A DNA stretch of 64,000 bases from Hippasteria phrygiana (Eukaryota; Echinodermata; Asteroidea; Valvatida; Goniasteridae). The position numbers and the translations under genes were made by a program. Positions 29,765 through 42,400 of the stretch are shown here, one piece after another. The notes beneath the pieces are model-generated. The model searched no databases, was not told where the DNA came from, and was given only the letters and a program-made list of their open reading frames with translations. The stretch is from positions 310,001 to 374,000 of the forward strand of contig JAZGUH010000556.1 of assembly GCA_037893225.1 (NCBI GenBank), written 5' to 3'. Each line of letters begins with the position of its first letter. The first letter of the stretch is position 1.

Positions 29765-29983
29765 TTAATCCCTTGAGTACGGTTATCCTAGTGAGGCGTC
29801 GGGGTGCCGGGGCGGCCTTTGCAGCCAAGCGAAACAGCCACAATGTGCTTGTGCAGTCAAGTGTAGCATACACAATAATCCAACAATGGATTGAAACTGC
29901 ACAAAAAGCGGAAAATGGCGTCATCTGACCTGGTGCCACTGTTTTTTTGCGCCATTTGGCGTCATCCGTACGCAAGGGGTTAA
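29765..29983. mobile_element. Complete piggyBac-like MITE
   Basis: 219 bp from TTAATCCCTTGAGTACGG to CCGTACGCAAGGGGTTAA, with TTAA at both ends and inverted CCCTT(G)..GTACGG termini. TTAA targets are the hallmark of piggyBac transposases. No coding capacity. A truncated copy lies at 3418-3592. Confidence 0.8.
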
Positions 29984-30169
29984 TAGTTCAACTTCATTTT
30001 GCCACACAAGGGCCTTTTATGAATCAAGACGAGCACTATTTTGCTTATCATTGACAACAACTCTGTTAAATCATACCCTATGTTTTATTCTTTCAAATAA
30101 AATGCCCTTCCCAAAGAAGCACCACGAGTGCTGTCAACCTGTTGGTGGTATACTTGAGATCTTTTAACC

Positions 30170-30436
30170 AGGGGTGAGATTTTTCCGGATTTTTCCAAAT
30201 TTCAGGATTAATTGGGGAGACATCTTCCAGATTTGTGGAAGATTTTTTGGTCCTTAAATTTTTATCATTCCAAAATGACCTCTGCAACCTGAAATTGTCT
30301 TTTTTTTTCATTCTAGTGACCCCATTTTGGAAGTAGAAAATGCATTTTTCTGAAATATTTTTTTCAGCCATACAACTTAAATGCCTCTCGATGTTTTGTG
30401 TTTTTTTTTCTCATTTTTATTTTAAATCTCACCCCT
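30170..30436. mobile_element. MITE with AGGGGTGAGATTT ends
   Basis: AGGGGTGAGATTT at the left and AAATCTCACCCCT at the right, 267 bp. A one-ended relative occurs at 23210-23330. Confidence 0.6.
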
Positions 30437-30716
30437 GTTCAATGCTAATCATTCTCATCATACTCACTAGTTATTGTACAGTATGTGATAGGGCAGTAGT
30501 CAATATTTATTTTTGTATGAAGTGTGCTAGAGCTTTGGTAGAATTATCATCATAAGGGAACAAGCAAGTCTGGGTGCATGGAGTAGTCAGCGTACTTAAT
30601 GAATATTCATGTAAATTAACATAAATGGCCATTTTGATTTTCTCCGTTTCACATTCAGCAATTTTTTTTTCACACCCAGTTGTACGATGGACTGGGCCAT
30701 TTTCAAATCCCCATTG

Positions 30717-31019
30717 ACGAATAGGCCAATCACAGCCACGAGTACGTGCTAAAAAGCCTGACTTGTGTACACACGTGTGTGTAAATACCGGCAATCGTGG
30801 ACGAAAGAGTTAGGGCGTAGACAAAGAGTCCACGATTGACCGAACGTCTATGATTGAAAATCGTGCACAAAACATATGGGAGGCCTTCCGAAAAAGGTAA
30901 AGTACAATCAAAAGAGGGACAATAGGGGGCCCGCGATTGCCGGTATTTACACAATCACATGTGTGCGTGGCTGTGATGAAATGAATGCGTCAGTTGGCGG
31001 GGCTTAATGATTCGCCTAT
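30717..31019. mobile_element. Foldback element with long inverted arms
   Basis: Arms of about 85 bp: AATCACAGCCACGAGTACG...GTAAATACCGGCAATCG on the left and its inverse (CGATTGCCGGTATTTACAC...GTGGCTGTGATG) on the right. A central second inverted phrase is AATCGTGGACGAAAG / GTCCACGATTGACC. Confidence 0.6.
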
Positions 31020-32101
31020 TGAGCTATCTATCATTGGCGCATGCTATGTGTAGCCACGCCCCTTAGAGAGCCTTATGGAATTTTCTGTATTAATTTTTGT
31101 TTGGTGTTTTATGCGAAAAGTTTGGTTTGTGTCCGATTTCCACGTTCCACATTGAATTATATAACATGATTGGGCAATATTTCGCAAACGGCTTTCACGC
31201 GATTCCACGCGATTCCACTGCCACAGGTCGATTACGGCTCTCGGGGGGGGGGGGCTTTGGCTCTTTGCCAGAAATAAGTGATACATTTTCCTCAGCCAAC
31301 CAGAACCCACTAAAACCTCATTCCAAATTGTTCAGTTTTGGCGGTAATAGGATATTTTGTTTGGCTTTCATCGCATATAAACGAAATGTTATAATTACTT
31401 CCAATAAGGGACTCGAGTGAAGCTTATAATGTAGACACCGTCATGCATGTTCGTATTTGCTGGATTCGGTTTTTAGCGTAGCAAGTCACGGCGGTTAAAA
31501 CTTGCCAGAGTATTTATTAAAAAAAAAAAAACCAAAAATGAACCAGAAATAATCTAATTTCAAGTAACACAAGAATCTATGAATATATCAAATTTATAAA
31601 TAAAAAAAGGTTTGAAAAAAAAAATACAGTGCAGTGTTTAAAGCTTTAGTATGTGTAGCTCTTTCTACATACATGTAACCATAATTTTTGACGTCAATAT
31701 GCATGAATCTTTGAAATGTTGCCATGTAGGTAGGGATTGTCGCTACATGTACCTGATACATGTGCACCTAGTTACATGTACATGTACCATCTGAAATGTG
31801 AACAAAAGTTTGTACCGACGTAAACCTCTCATGCAAGGTTTTAATGTATCGAAATAAATTTACAGTCACCGCTGTAAGGAACGCAATATTCCAAATTGTT
31901 GAATGCACAACTTTAACACTCAAATCCGCCATTATTCTGTAACGTTAATGTATAGTTGTACATACCATGATGAAATAATGATAGGCTGCAGTTCAGCGAT
32001 AGAGGGCGCTCTTACCATTCACCTTGTTTATTCATAGGGGTATCTCGCACGCGAGCAGCAGGTGTTATGTTGTATTCCGGCTGTGCGTGTTACATGATGT
32101 A

Positions 32102-32735
32102 GGTTTGGGCGACTCACCATTTTTTGCAGTCGGCTCCGAGCAGGAATTGCGACTCCAAATTTCATGGATAAAATTTGTTTTGAAAAAAAAACCAAAGAAA
32201 AACTCAACTGGCACTTGTCACGTGTTGCACAAAGCTTTGTGGCCAATCTCATTCGTTTGTGCAGGGCATGCTCTTTTACAAGGCAATTATATATTTATTT
32301 TTGTTGTTCAAGATTCTGAACTCGCCTGCGTGGCACTGCTGAACAGCTATGGGTGAAATTTTCTTGCCAATAATGCTTACGTGTCGGTGATTTCAACGGC
32401 TTATCCGCTGCGTGGGTTCGGCCAATGATTCAAGGAATACATACTGCACTGGCGAACAAAATTTTTGATGCATTACTCATGTAAAATCGCATAGTACCAG
32501 CCACTGCAGTCACTTCGCATTGTTATTGCAATGCAGGCTGCCAAAAGCAGGCGTCATGTGACGGCTGACTTGCACCATTTTGTCAAACGGTGCTATGATA
32601 TGTTGTGCATTGCCTGGAAGCGACTCGAACAGAGCAGGATATCAGCTATCTCAAAGAGTCGACTCTTTCAAAATTTTGGAATCGCGATTCCGAATCCAGT
32701 CGCAAAGTCAACTCCTGCCCAGAGTCGCCCAAGCC
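32102..32735. mobile_element. TIR element GGTTTGGGCGACTC
   Basis: 634 bp between TA dinucleotides. Left GGTTTGGGCGACTCACC and right GAGTCGCCCAAGCC are inverted, with subterminal AGTCGGCTCCGAGCAGGAAT-type sequence. Diverged relatives lie at about 38180-38490 and 54855-54930. Confidence 0.7.
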
Positions 32736-33590
32736 TAGTGCGTGTGAGTTTTCAGTCAGGTCACAGGTCATAAGGTCACAGGTCATAATGGAGTTTACAG
32801 TTGTGTTGCCATGGGTCTGTCCTGGCTATACAAAAATAGGGCAAAGGTTACGCCCAGTATTCAGAAAAATCTAAACGTTAAACTATTGAATATGGGCGAC
32901 GGCCATAGCCACGGTTTGAAAAAGACCGCCTGGCCGGTTGTCCTCTATATGCGCATTCCTGCGCATAAGCCCGTATTAGCATACCAGCATCCATTAATTA
33001 CAGCCGGACAGAATGGATTATAAATTCAAAGTCCAAAACAGATTTTTATTTAAAAACTCTGCAGTGTATGTAAAAATACAAAATAGGTTGGTGACATCCA
33101 GCTATATGTACAAAAAAATTGATATTTCCACCATCTTTGCTCCGTTTCCTCCGAGAGGTCACATGCTTAAACATGTTTTGTTTTCGAAATACCTATTCAG
33201 TTTATTACTTTGAATCAAATCTGTTGATTTTCATGTAATAGTCCCAGATTTTAGAACGTGAGCAACTGAGGTGACTGCAAATGAAACAGATTACCACATA
33301 AATGGTAAATTAGGCCAATAGTCTGAATTCATTTTAAATAATTGATAAATGGGAGGGGCCTGACATTTCTCACAGGCTCAATTCATTTGAAATATTGTCA
33401 TTTTGTGCAGTCAAGTGCGATTTGGCTTAAAAAACAAAACAAAAACAAAACACTGAAATCAGAAATAAAGTTTAATGAATTTGTGACCTCTGTCAAAATG
33501 ACAAATACAGGTATTTTTCAAATCAAACTGTAGCGGGCGTACCAAGGACCACATCAGACTACATGGAATTTGTTGTGATACAAATGTATA

Positions 33591-33701
33591 GAGCACCGAA
33601 GTGATGACGTCAATCAATGCAATGTTTGGAACCAGAATACATTCTAAACTGCATGTGTGTAGAACCATTGCCCGGGCAACCGACGTCAGACTTCGGTACT
33701 C
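33591..33701. mobile_element. 111-bp MITE with GAGCACCGAAGT ends
   Basis: GAGCACCGAAGTGATGACGT at the left mirrors GACGTCAGACTTCGGTACTC at the right, between TA dinucleotides. Both arms contain TGACGTC, a CRE-like core. Confidence 0.65.
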
Positions 33702-34175
33702 TATTGTCTCGTGCTGTAATCAAATACTGTTGTTCCCACATTATATTTTAAAAATCGCTTTAGCCTGGTCTAGGCGGCTAGAATGCTGCACATACATGCA
33801 TCTTTGATGAACTCTGACAACGTGACCCGACCCAGCCATTGAATCACGCGTGTGAGCATCCTTAGCTCGATCTCACCACGTTCTACGCATTTGAACTTTG
33901 ACCTTTGTTTACCGAATGTGACGTAACTGTCAAACGGGGTTAATGAAAAACGAAATAACAGTAAACAGACAAATTAACAAACTTGTGTGGTTTTGGGGGA
34001 CGACTCCACAATCACGACAGTACAATGACGATTTTAATAACATGTATATAAAATGTATAACTCTTGTATAATTTCTTTGATGATGCTGGTGCACCCCTTT
34101 AAAGTGCTTGTAAGAGATCAAAATTTTTCCCCCTCCCAAAAAAATGGACATATGAACAGTCTGTGTTCGTTTATA

Positions 34176-34650
34176 TGGGTCATTCTATACATTTGGGGTC
34201 CAAAAGTGTGACCCTGCTACACCTGACCTGTGTAATCAAGTATCATTAAAATTCACTTCACACTAATTTGTTTACTTGTTCGGCAGGTACTTTGATTGAC
34301 ATAATCACTCCTGAAGATAGAATACTTTAATTAATACCCTAACTCCCTCTAGGCATTTTTACTAGGAAGTGTCCTCAACCTGTCGAAATCCAACACTGTG
34401 CAGTATACCTATGGCACATTCTTTGGACTTGGACAAATTGGGGCATCATAGCTCCATGTAAAGTAATGGTGCCAAGGCGCTACAGTCCCGAACCCATCAA
34501 AATTCAACACAACAATGGTGTTGGATTTTTTGGCAGGTTTGGGACGGTTAGTTAGGGTTGTTTAAAGAATGTGTCCTAAATTGCAAAATCTTATACATGT
34601 CAGATGTAAAAGGGGAACAAAATTGGACCCCAAATTTATAGAATGACCCA
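34176..34650. mobile_element. MITE with TGGGTCATTCTATACATTTG ends and nested insert
   Basis: 475 bp flanked by TA at both sides; same family as 7165-7608. Its centre (about 34338-34560) is a diverged copy of the TTAACCCTAAC element seen at 10203-10432. Confidence 0.7.
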
Positions 34651-37600
34651 TACATAAAGTGTACATACAAATTTAAGGAGTTTAGCTGTCAGCCATTTTA
34701 TTTGCTTCTATTTTTGTGTATTCAGATAGACTAGTACTGGTAACGCTTATAGTGAGATACCGTCCTGCTTTTAAAACAAATCTTTTGAGTAACCGCTGGC
34801 CTGGTTACAGTTCATTTTAGTACTTATACGTAGCAATTGCAAGAAAGGAGAATTGATATTTTTAGAGGACAATTAGTAAATTTACAAAACTAAATTGAAG
34901 ATATTTATGAATTCCAAATGATTATTGCAAATTGTGCGAGTTGCCGTTGCATATGTCCATGTATACCTTGATTGTTTTGTAATTTTACCTGTATCGAATC
35001 TGACCTTTCTTTTATTGGCTTGTACGGGCGGCCATCGCTTGGAGGATTCCACATACCATCCTTTTGTCAAGCCCAATTTTGGATGACTGAATGCATTCAA
35101 TACTTGCAGCCATACAAAGGATAGCTTACTGTATGGGCTCCGTGCACAACTACCCCCTCAGCGGAAAGAAAAGGCGAGTTAGGGGGTCAATATCGACGCC
35201 ATCTTACCTAACTTCAATTTAAGTGTCCGGTTCCCGCTGTGATATTCTTATTGAAAACGCAGTTATCGAGAGTCAGCGAACAGACAAAGCAATCCCACTG
35301 GTATATGAGTATCAAATGAACGAGGAGCGCGGTGCGGATATCACGAAGTGCGGTTGCTATGTGGACAGCGCCCTCATTCGACGGCGCATGGAGCCCATAC
35401 ATGTAGGTGTGGATGGCTCCCTATCATGGCTGCACTTATTCTGCCCATAAAAGCTTGGTCGGATTAGTCTATTCAGTGGAAGCTCTTTTTGTTGTTGGGG
35501 GCCGGGGTGGGGGAGGGGGGGGGAGTAAGGTTTACTGACTAAAAGGTGCGTTACCACTTTTTGTACCCCAAAATGGCATCCCAAAATAGCGCCCTCTATT
35601 GGTCAAAAATAAGGGCTATTATCTTTCAAACCGAACCCCCACACCCCCCTCCCAAAAAAAAGACATGGGAAACGTTCTTGTAGTTTAGATTAATTTTCAT
35701 CCCTGATATTTATTCCCTACCAGAAGGGGCATAGGTACATTCACAGTGAAAGAAAAAAGCCTTGACATAAATCCTGTTGTATGCTTTTTTATAAAGTTAG
35801 GTTGAATATATTTCATGTATTTATTTTTCCCTCCCCAAAACCAGGCGATATACGTCAGTGTTATTTAATTGTGCTTTTTAAACCAGCATCTTATTCATGT
35901 ATTAAAATGCGTATTCAACATTTTAAAGACACACAGAGTACATTATGTTCTTGCAGAGAAGAGGCACCTACCAGATTTGTAGTTGGGTCCCTACAAGTCC
36001 AGTCAGAAGTCCTATCATAAAGCTGGTCACAAGTAGTTGGATGAACAATGACAAGGGAATGCCTTTGTCAAAGCTCACTTGAATGCCTTTGTCAAAGCTC
36101 ACTTGAATAGCTTGTGATTGGGATTAGGACTGGAGGGCTTTGTGATGGACTTGTGATGGACTCCACTACATCCCTGGATCCTACAGGTTGTATTTGGGGT
36201 TATATTCTGCTTTTGGTTTCTTTCCAACTATAACATTTTTAGGACGAATGTTTTTGTAGTCCAATTGCAAGGCAATGAGTTAACTGTCTGTGCTTTAAAA
36301 ATAGAATCTGATTTTGTTTGTCTTTCTAATTTATTGCTTCTGACATTTTATGTCAACGGAAATCACCTATTACTATTTTAAGGCAAATGTAAATCTAAAA
36401 GAAAAAAGGGCTTTTATCCCTCTAGTGCACACAAAGATTCACCTGAATTATTGTCGGGATGCAAATAATTCAGCATTTATAAAGTAATTATTCCCCCCCC
36501 CCCCTTATTACAAATGTGACGTGATGCACGTGTTAATGTACGCGTAGCTTGCCATCTTGTACAACAATTTGAAATGAGCGTATGTACAATGTTTAAGCAT
36601 CAAAAGATTTGCGGCAGGTATAAAATAAGTAAACGGCACAAAAGTTTGTGTAAAATTGCCGCATCTTTTTAAAATTTTTGTTGCCAGCGAGATGTTACAC
36701 ACAGGTCATACAAATTAACCAGGCATGCGCGGATGGATCCAGGAATGTATGGATCCAGGAAATGTAAGGGCCCAAGGAACACAAACGTTCAAGGGAAACA
36801 ATGCAGTTGTCTATGTAAATTTCAGAATTGGGTCATTGTGTGGTTCCGCCCACGACATGGACAATATTACAGTAAGTGTTCAAGTTTGTTAATGGTAGTA
36901 TTGGTTCTAGTATTAGCAAAATACAGAAATTGTCACAATCAACAGAGGGCGCTTTTGTTTATAATGCAATTCTTTTTGTACGAAGCACGTTTTTACTTTG
37001 AGTGTTTGTTTTACTTTTGAAAAAAAGTTACACATGTCGTTTAGTTTCAGACTCAGTGGAGCTTTTTTAGTCTAGTTTTATCAGGTTTTCTTTTAGTTCG
37101 TAAATATTTTTATTTTCCAGATTTTACACATTTGGTGCAGTGACTTTACACGAGTCCAACAAGATTTGGTTTTCCAGGTTTTGGCAGAGCGTTGTTATAA
37201 AATTGCTATTGTTTGCACGTTTTTTAATAAAGATGCGGTTTCTTCCAAAAAAAAAAGTATGAATATATTTTCCTCGGATAATTGGTGAAATAGGGCTATC
37301 CATTAGAATTTAATCAACTGAGATTTTTTTTGGTCCGTGTTTTTTTAATTGTTGAAATCTCGGAGACAATCCGTCGTAATTTGTAGAATTATCATGAACT
37401 ACATGTAATATAGATCTTGTATGAATCCTGCCATGGACAGTGCCACTTGCCTGAATATTTTATTTATCGACGTGTAGATGACTGATTTCCATTTCTTTTG
37501 CTTGCTAAAACAAAACAAAAAGATTACGATGTATAGAAATGAATTAATTGGACTGTTGTGGCGTTTTTATTACTATGTACAGAACGAATTGTGTGTTGTG

Positions 37601-38744
37601 ATGTCACGTAATTGTTTGAGAAGGTACCTTGTGTAGACTTAAACGTAATGGAGTGCATTGTCATGTAGATTAGCCCCACGGACGCGTACAGTTTAGGAAG
37701 CGCGTGTATAAAAAGCTGTGAGCGACTATGGGAGGAGGAATTCTAACCAGATTCCTTTTTCCGTGGACCGACATTCCCTGACCATGTGCTGCAATAGACT
37801 AATAACAGAATAAAACGTGTGTTGCCTTTTTGTGTGTGTGTGGACTACGTAGATAAAAAAAAAGTAAATAAAACGAAACTGAACGGTTTACCATTTCTTG
37901 TCCCGTGTTGTAACAAATAGGAGTAATTATGATCGTGTCGTTTTGTGTACTTACAAGTTATGATTGCGAAGCCTGTGTATAATTATGCTACAAATAAGGA
38001 ATAAATAACACAAAATGTCTAGAAAGCACGTCATGTGTGTTTTTTTTTCCTCCTTTCAAGTGTGTTGGATACATTTTCTAAAAACCCTGAGGTTCACAAA
38101 TAAAAGAAATTTGCAAACGGTGAACAATATCTTGAAATAATGCTTTGATTTGCTGTGGGCTGTCACAACAGGAAGGTTTTGTGCGACTTCAACTCCGTTC
38201 AGAATCGACTCCATGCATGCACATCATGAACAAAACAGGCGTCCGCGGCGTGTCGTTTGAATCCGCACAGCATCGTGAATTAATCTCACGGTACGGACAA
38301 AACCGCCATGCGAGGTCTTCTCAAGAAATCGGCAATCTTCAAATCATTTTTGGAGTCGGCAAGTTTCAGGATTGCCGTGTGTCTTCTCCGATGAAGCAGG
38401 AATTAACTACTTCAAGGAAGAACTCTCAAACGAGATGGAATTGCGATTCTGATTCCTGCGCACCGAGTCGCTCAAAACGTATAAATTAGCTTCACGAGAT
38501 GACCTGTGTGGAGCAGATACTGCCCTGCATTAATTTTTTCCCCAGGTGTGTGACAGGGCTCTCTCCATAAGGGGCGAGGGAGTTTGACCAATTTGCATTA
38601 AACCAGTTAACCATGATCATTATAGGACTAAAGACGTGTTTCATAGTAATGTAGTCGTTAAAAGTTTATAGTGTCAATGTTGTTAAATGACTCATTAATA
38701 ATACTATTATTTTCTCCGTTTGTGAAATTTACAATAGGGGCCAC

Positions 38745-38745
<1 letters not shown>

Positions 38746-38774
<29 letters not shown>
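38746..38774. repeat. 29-bp poly-G homopolymer
   Basis: An uninterrupted run of 29 G, the longest in the window. It could form G-quadruplexes, and its length may be subject to assembly error. Confidence 0.9.
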
Positions 38775-38775
<1 letters not shown>

Positions 38776-39201
38776 TTAGGAACACAAAATGTCAAACCTA
38801 CACCAAATTAAAGCTTAGGATGTGGCCAATTCAACTCATTTCTCAAATTTTGCTACAGAATACCCAGTCACAAATAGAAGAAAAAAAAGTTATATTTTTT
38901 TAAAGCATGAACAGTGCAATTTGCTATAAACAAAACTACAGTTATGCCCCAAATTGTTCATACCCATGCCAAATTTGGGGTATTGTGAATCATTTTATTT
39001 ATTATTTCTACTTGTATGCTAATGATGTGAAACCAAAATATATGTAGATTTGTACATGCCAACTAAAAGTCATTAAGTAGAAACCTAAGTTCCGCCAATC
39101 CAGCTTGAAGGTATGAACAATTTTGGGTATAACTGTATACATATAGCTCCTAGGCAGTCCAATATGGCAGTATTGTTTCTAGTCACATGGGTGAAAATGG
39201 C

Positions 39202-39480
39202 CTATCCAAGCTGTTTCTGTATTCTGTCATATCTTCCCAGCAGGCCGCGGTGTTGCTCGTCCGATAATCTTACAGTTCCTGCCGCCTGTTCTCGCTGGTA
39301 CTCCTCATAAGTCACCTGGCACAGGTACAGGGCTCGTGCAGTGTTCCTTTCCTGGTAACCAAGGCCTTGTTGGATCGAGGCCGTGAAGGCGTGTGGTTCG
39401 TCTCTCATGAAGGCAAATTCGATACTGTCGAGAAGGAACGTGAATTTGGTCGCGGGATTTTGTTGATTTTCACCGGTAGC
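39202..39480 (-). CDS. FANCC: FANCC last coding exon
   Basis: Residues 490-581 and the stop. Acceptor TCTTAACAG. Contains KFTFLLDSIEFAFMRDEPHA and ends GRYDRIQKQLG. The family's C-terminal helices lie here; this tail is longer than the human one. Confidence 0.9.
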   Translation of the reverse strand, partial: ATGENQQNPATKFTFLLDSIEFAFMRDEPHAFTASIQQGLGYQERNTARALYLCQVTYEEYQREQAAGTVRLSDEQHRGLLGRYDRIQKQLG

Positions 39481-42400
39481 CTGTTAAGACAATTACAGTG
39501 AGTGACGTCACACTGCACAGAAAAATGTGTATTAAAGCTGTCGGAGTTGTATCAATGTGCAGTATTTGCTAATGACGTCAAAATGTTCGCATGAATATGC
39601 TTTTAATATAGAACAGAAAGAGCTTGTTCAAATCTTTCTAATGGTGCTGTCAAATTCATGTGTCGCCATAACAATTATTTGAGAAAACTCCATCAGCACT
39701 TTCCCTGTGAAGTTGTGTGTATGGAGTGCCATTTGTTCACCTGACAAAAAACTTTCCTGTTTGGTAAAGTGGGTCAGAAGAGAAAACAGCCGTAACTTTG
39801 CTATTTTAGCAGTTATGACTTTCATTTTCATGGAACAAACTTTACACACACTTTTCTTTTCAATCAACTCTTGAGGGTGAAAACTTTGGTTGAAAATACA
39901 ACCATTCGGCTGCTTTTTCTGCTCGACAGAACAAAGAATGTGCTACTGGGGGAATGTTAGCCAATAAGCAGCATGGTACTGAAAGAGTTTATCTATTCTG
40001 TGCTTAATGCATCACGAGGGCTATGAGCGATCTGTAATAAGACTGACCGGAAATCTGTAAAACAACCTACGTCTTACCATAACGATAATATCCTGCAACA
40101 TATGGTGATTTCCACTCCCATACACTAAGAACAGCATCAGGAGTGGTCGGACCACATTCCGCAAAGAGCCGTCTTGCTGACCGCCGCGGAGTTGGCTGAA
40201 TGCGTAATGTAGGTCCTGTGCCCGTACGCTGCATTTGACGCAGAGACCTCGCACAGAGGTCACAAGGTCACCAAGCTTTTCCTGAAATATATGAATGCGT
40301 TAAGAATAAAACCCTCTACGCGATTCCATTTTGGGGTGTGGTGGTCGAGCAGACTTGCATATCGAACCCAAGTTCTGGTTGCTGGGTGGGTTCATATCCC
40401 GGCCTGGCCGGTCATGTCCTTGAGCAAGACACTTTATCATAATTGCTTCTCTTCAGCTGGAGTAGAAATAGGTACCAGGGAGAGTTGGGGGGGGGGGGAT
40501 CTGATGGACTCGCATCCTGTCCAGTGGAATAGAAATATTCTCAGTTGTTTAATGTGAAGGAAAATAGATATAAACACCAGCCTCATGACCATAATTATTG
40601 ACAGACTTTACTTTTGTTTATAATTCCACAGGGGGTGGCTTTCCCCCCCAACAAAATTTCACAAATTTTGCACCCAAAAAAAGAAGAAATTCCCCAAAGT
40701 TAAAAAAAAATATAAAAATCAAAATATGGTTACGTTTCAAAACAACAATCTTAGAGCAGCCCCCCCCCCAAAAAAAAATTTGTCTTGCATCATGCCTGTT
40801 ATAAACGATGAGCTCAACTGGAAAGCCAACTGCACAAATACTACACAATTGTTCATATACCAGTGTACCGAGTTTAGTAAGTGCTGTATACTACAGTTTA
40901 CTACTAGTAGTAGTTTGTAGCTTTATGTGAGGTTAGGGTTAACGAGCTCCAAGCTCCGGTTTTGACCTAATTATTCTTCAGTTATTCGAGCTGAGTGGCT
41001 TCCCATTCATCAGCTGGTTTGAGGTAAGGAATGCGGTATGGTACCGCAATCAATATCGCACCTTGACAATATGAAATGCACCCTAACACAGTGTGAGGTG
41101 TCCTTTGAATGTTCAACCACAAATAATTGGATGACTTCAAGAATTTTCAGTAAGTCCGTAGGTCGGGGAGAGAGACGAAGTCTGACCCGTACCTTGTACT
41201 GTAGATGTCTGTCGGGAGCCAGTGGGACGTTGTACCAGGCAAGGACGTTGAGGCACGCAGCCGAGCTGTCCGTAGGGCCGAGCAGTGACATCTTCATGAC
41301 TGCTCGGTACCAGCCTTGTGACTGCACTAACAGCAGCCAGGCTTGGAACCTGTTTGCAGAGTCTGATGCAGGTATCTGATTCAGACAATTGCTGATGTTG
41401 TTGATGTGGAGGGCGAGCAGACTAGTGGGTAAGTCTATGAGGAGGTTGGTAAATCAATGATAACTGAAGTCAATGAAGATATTTTAGATGGGGGGTGGGG
41501 GGAGGGGTGAGGCCTCTATATGACATTGATGCCGTGATTGTAATGCTGAATTCTGAGCGCCTGAGTTAATTAACAGACCTAATGGCCATGTACATGTATG
41601 AAACTGTTTATGGCGTTCTCAATTCTTACTAGTAAAAGAATTGGGGGGTTGGGTTGGCATGGTCCCCATGAGGTACCCAGACCATGAGTTACCTAGACCA
41701 CAAGGTACCCATACTATGAGGTACACAGACCACAAGGTACCATGAAGTACTGAGACTGGCAAAAACTGGTCTCAAGACCAAAACTGAGACCTGTCTTGAT
41801 ACCTACAACACTGGTTTATTACCCTGTGGATCGGCTTGTAGCTGATGGTACAAGCCGTCTGTGCCTGGCCTCCGACCATGGCAGAAGTACGACAGCGGTA
41901 AGGAAGAAGTTTCATTTATGCATCCGTTGAACAGCTCCATGAGAGTCAGTATGAAGGGGCTTCCCTTGGTGTGTTGAAGCAGCAACTCCATCAATGTTTC
42001 CACAGTTGTTAGAAGCGGGGGATTCTCAACACAAGCCGTTGGCTACGTGACGAAATTAAAAAGAAAAAAAAAGACAATAATTGTAAGAATTTGTTAAGGT
42101 GAGAACTTTTTTACTTTGAATGGCCGCCGAGAAAAAGCATACAAAAACACAACTGGGCATGTGCTAGCCTAATTGGTCACCACTCATTTCTAGTGCATAT
42201 TTTCGGTTGAATTTACCTAAGATTATTGTCCTGTACTCTACTACATGTAAAGATGGTCTGATTTCAATGTCTTTTGGCTTTGTGAATAACTGTCAATAAA
42301 TTCTGTCCAGATTCACTCACCAATCCTCTGCTGAGTATCAACTGTTTAGCTTTGAGTTTCGACGCGGGCAGCAAGGGGACTAGAGCCCCGACGAGTTTCA

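Larger units (their letters stand above)
27463..39201. other. Convergent intergenic region SYDE / FANCC
   Basis: The 3' flanks of SYDE (+) and FANCC (-) face each other. The SYDE 3' UTR probably occupies the first few hundred bases (AATAAA at 28044). I found no open frame with recognisable homology. Named repeats are listed separately. Stretches where I see nothing definable include 28,400-28,840, 31,030-32,090, 32,740-33,540, 34,660-35,990, 36,200-38,130 and 38,780-39,200. Bases 37,700-38,000 have another AATAAA (37,810) with no gene assigned. Confidence 0.6.

Noticed and set aside
35223..35450. 75-codon + frame with non-repetitive sequence between SYDE and FANCC
   Set aside because: No start context, splice partners or recognisable motif; cannot be supported as a gene.
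41137..41388. Alternative 83-codon frame over FANCC exon 9
   Set aside because: Only the other frame (GWYRAVMKMSLLGPTDSSAA) matches FANCC and keeps splice phase.
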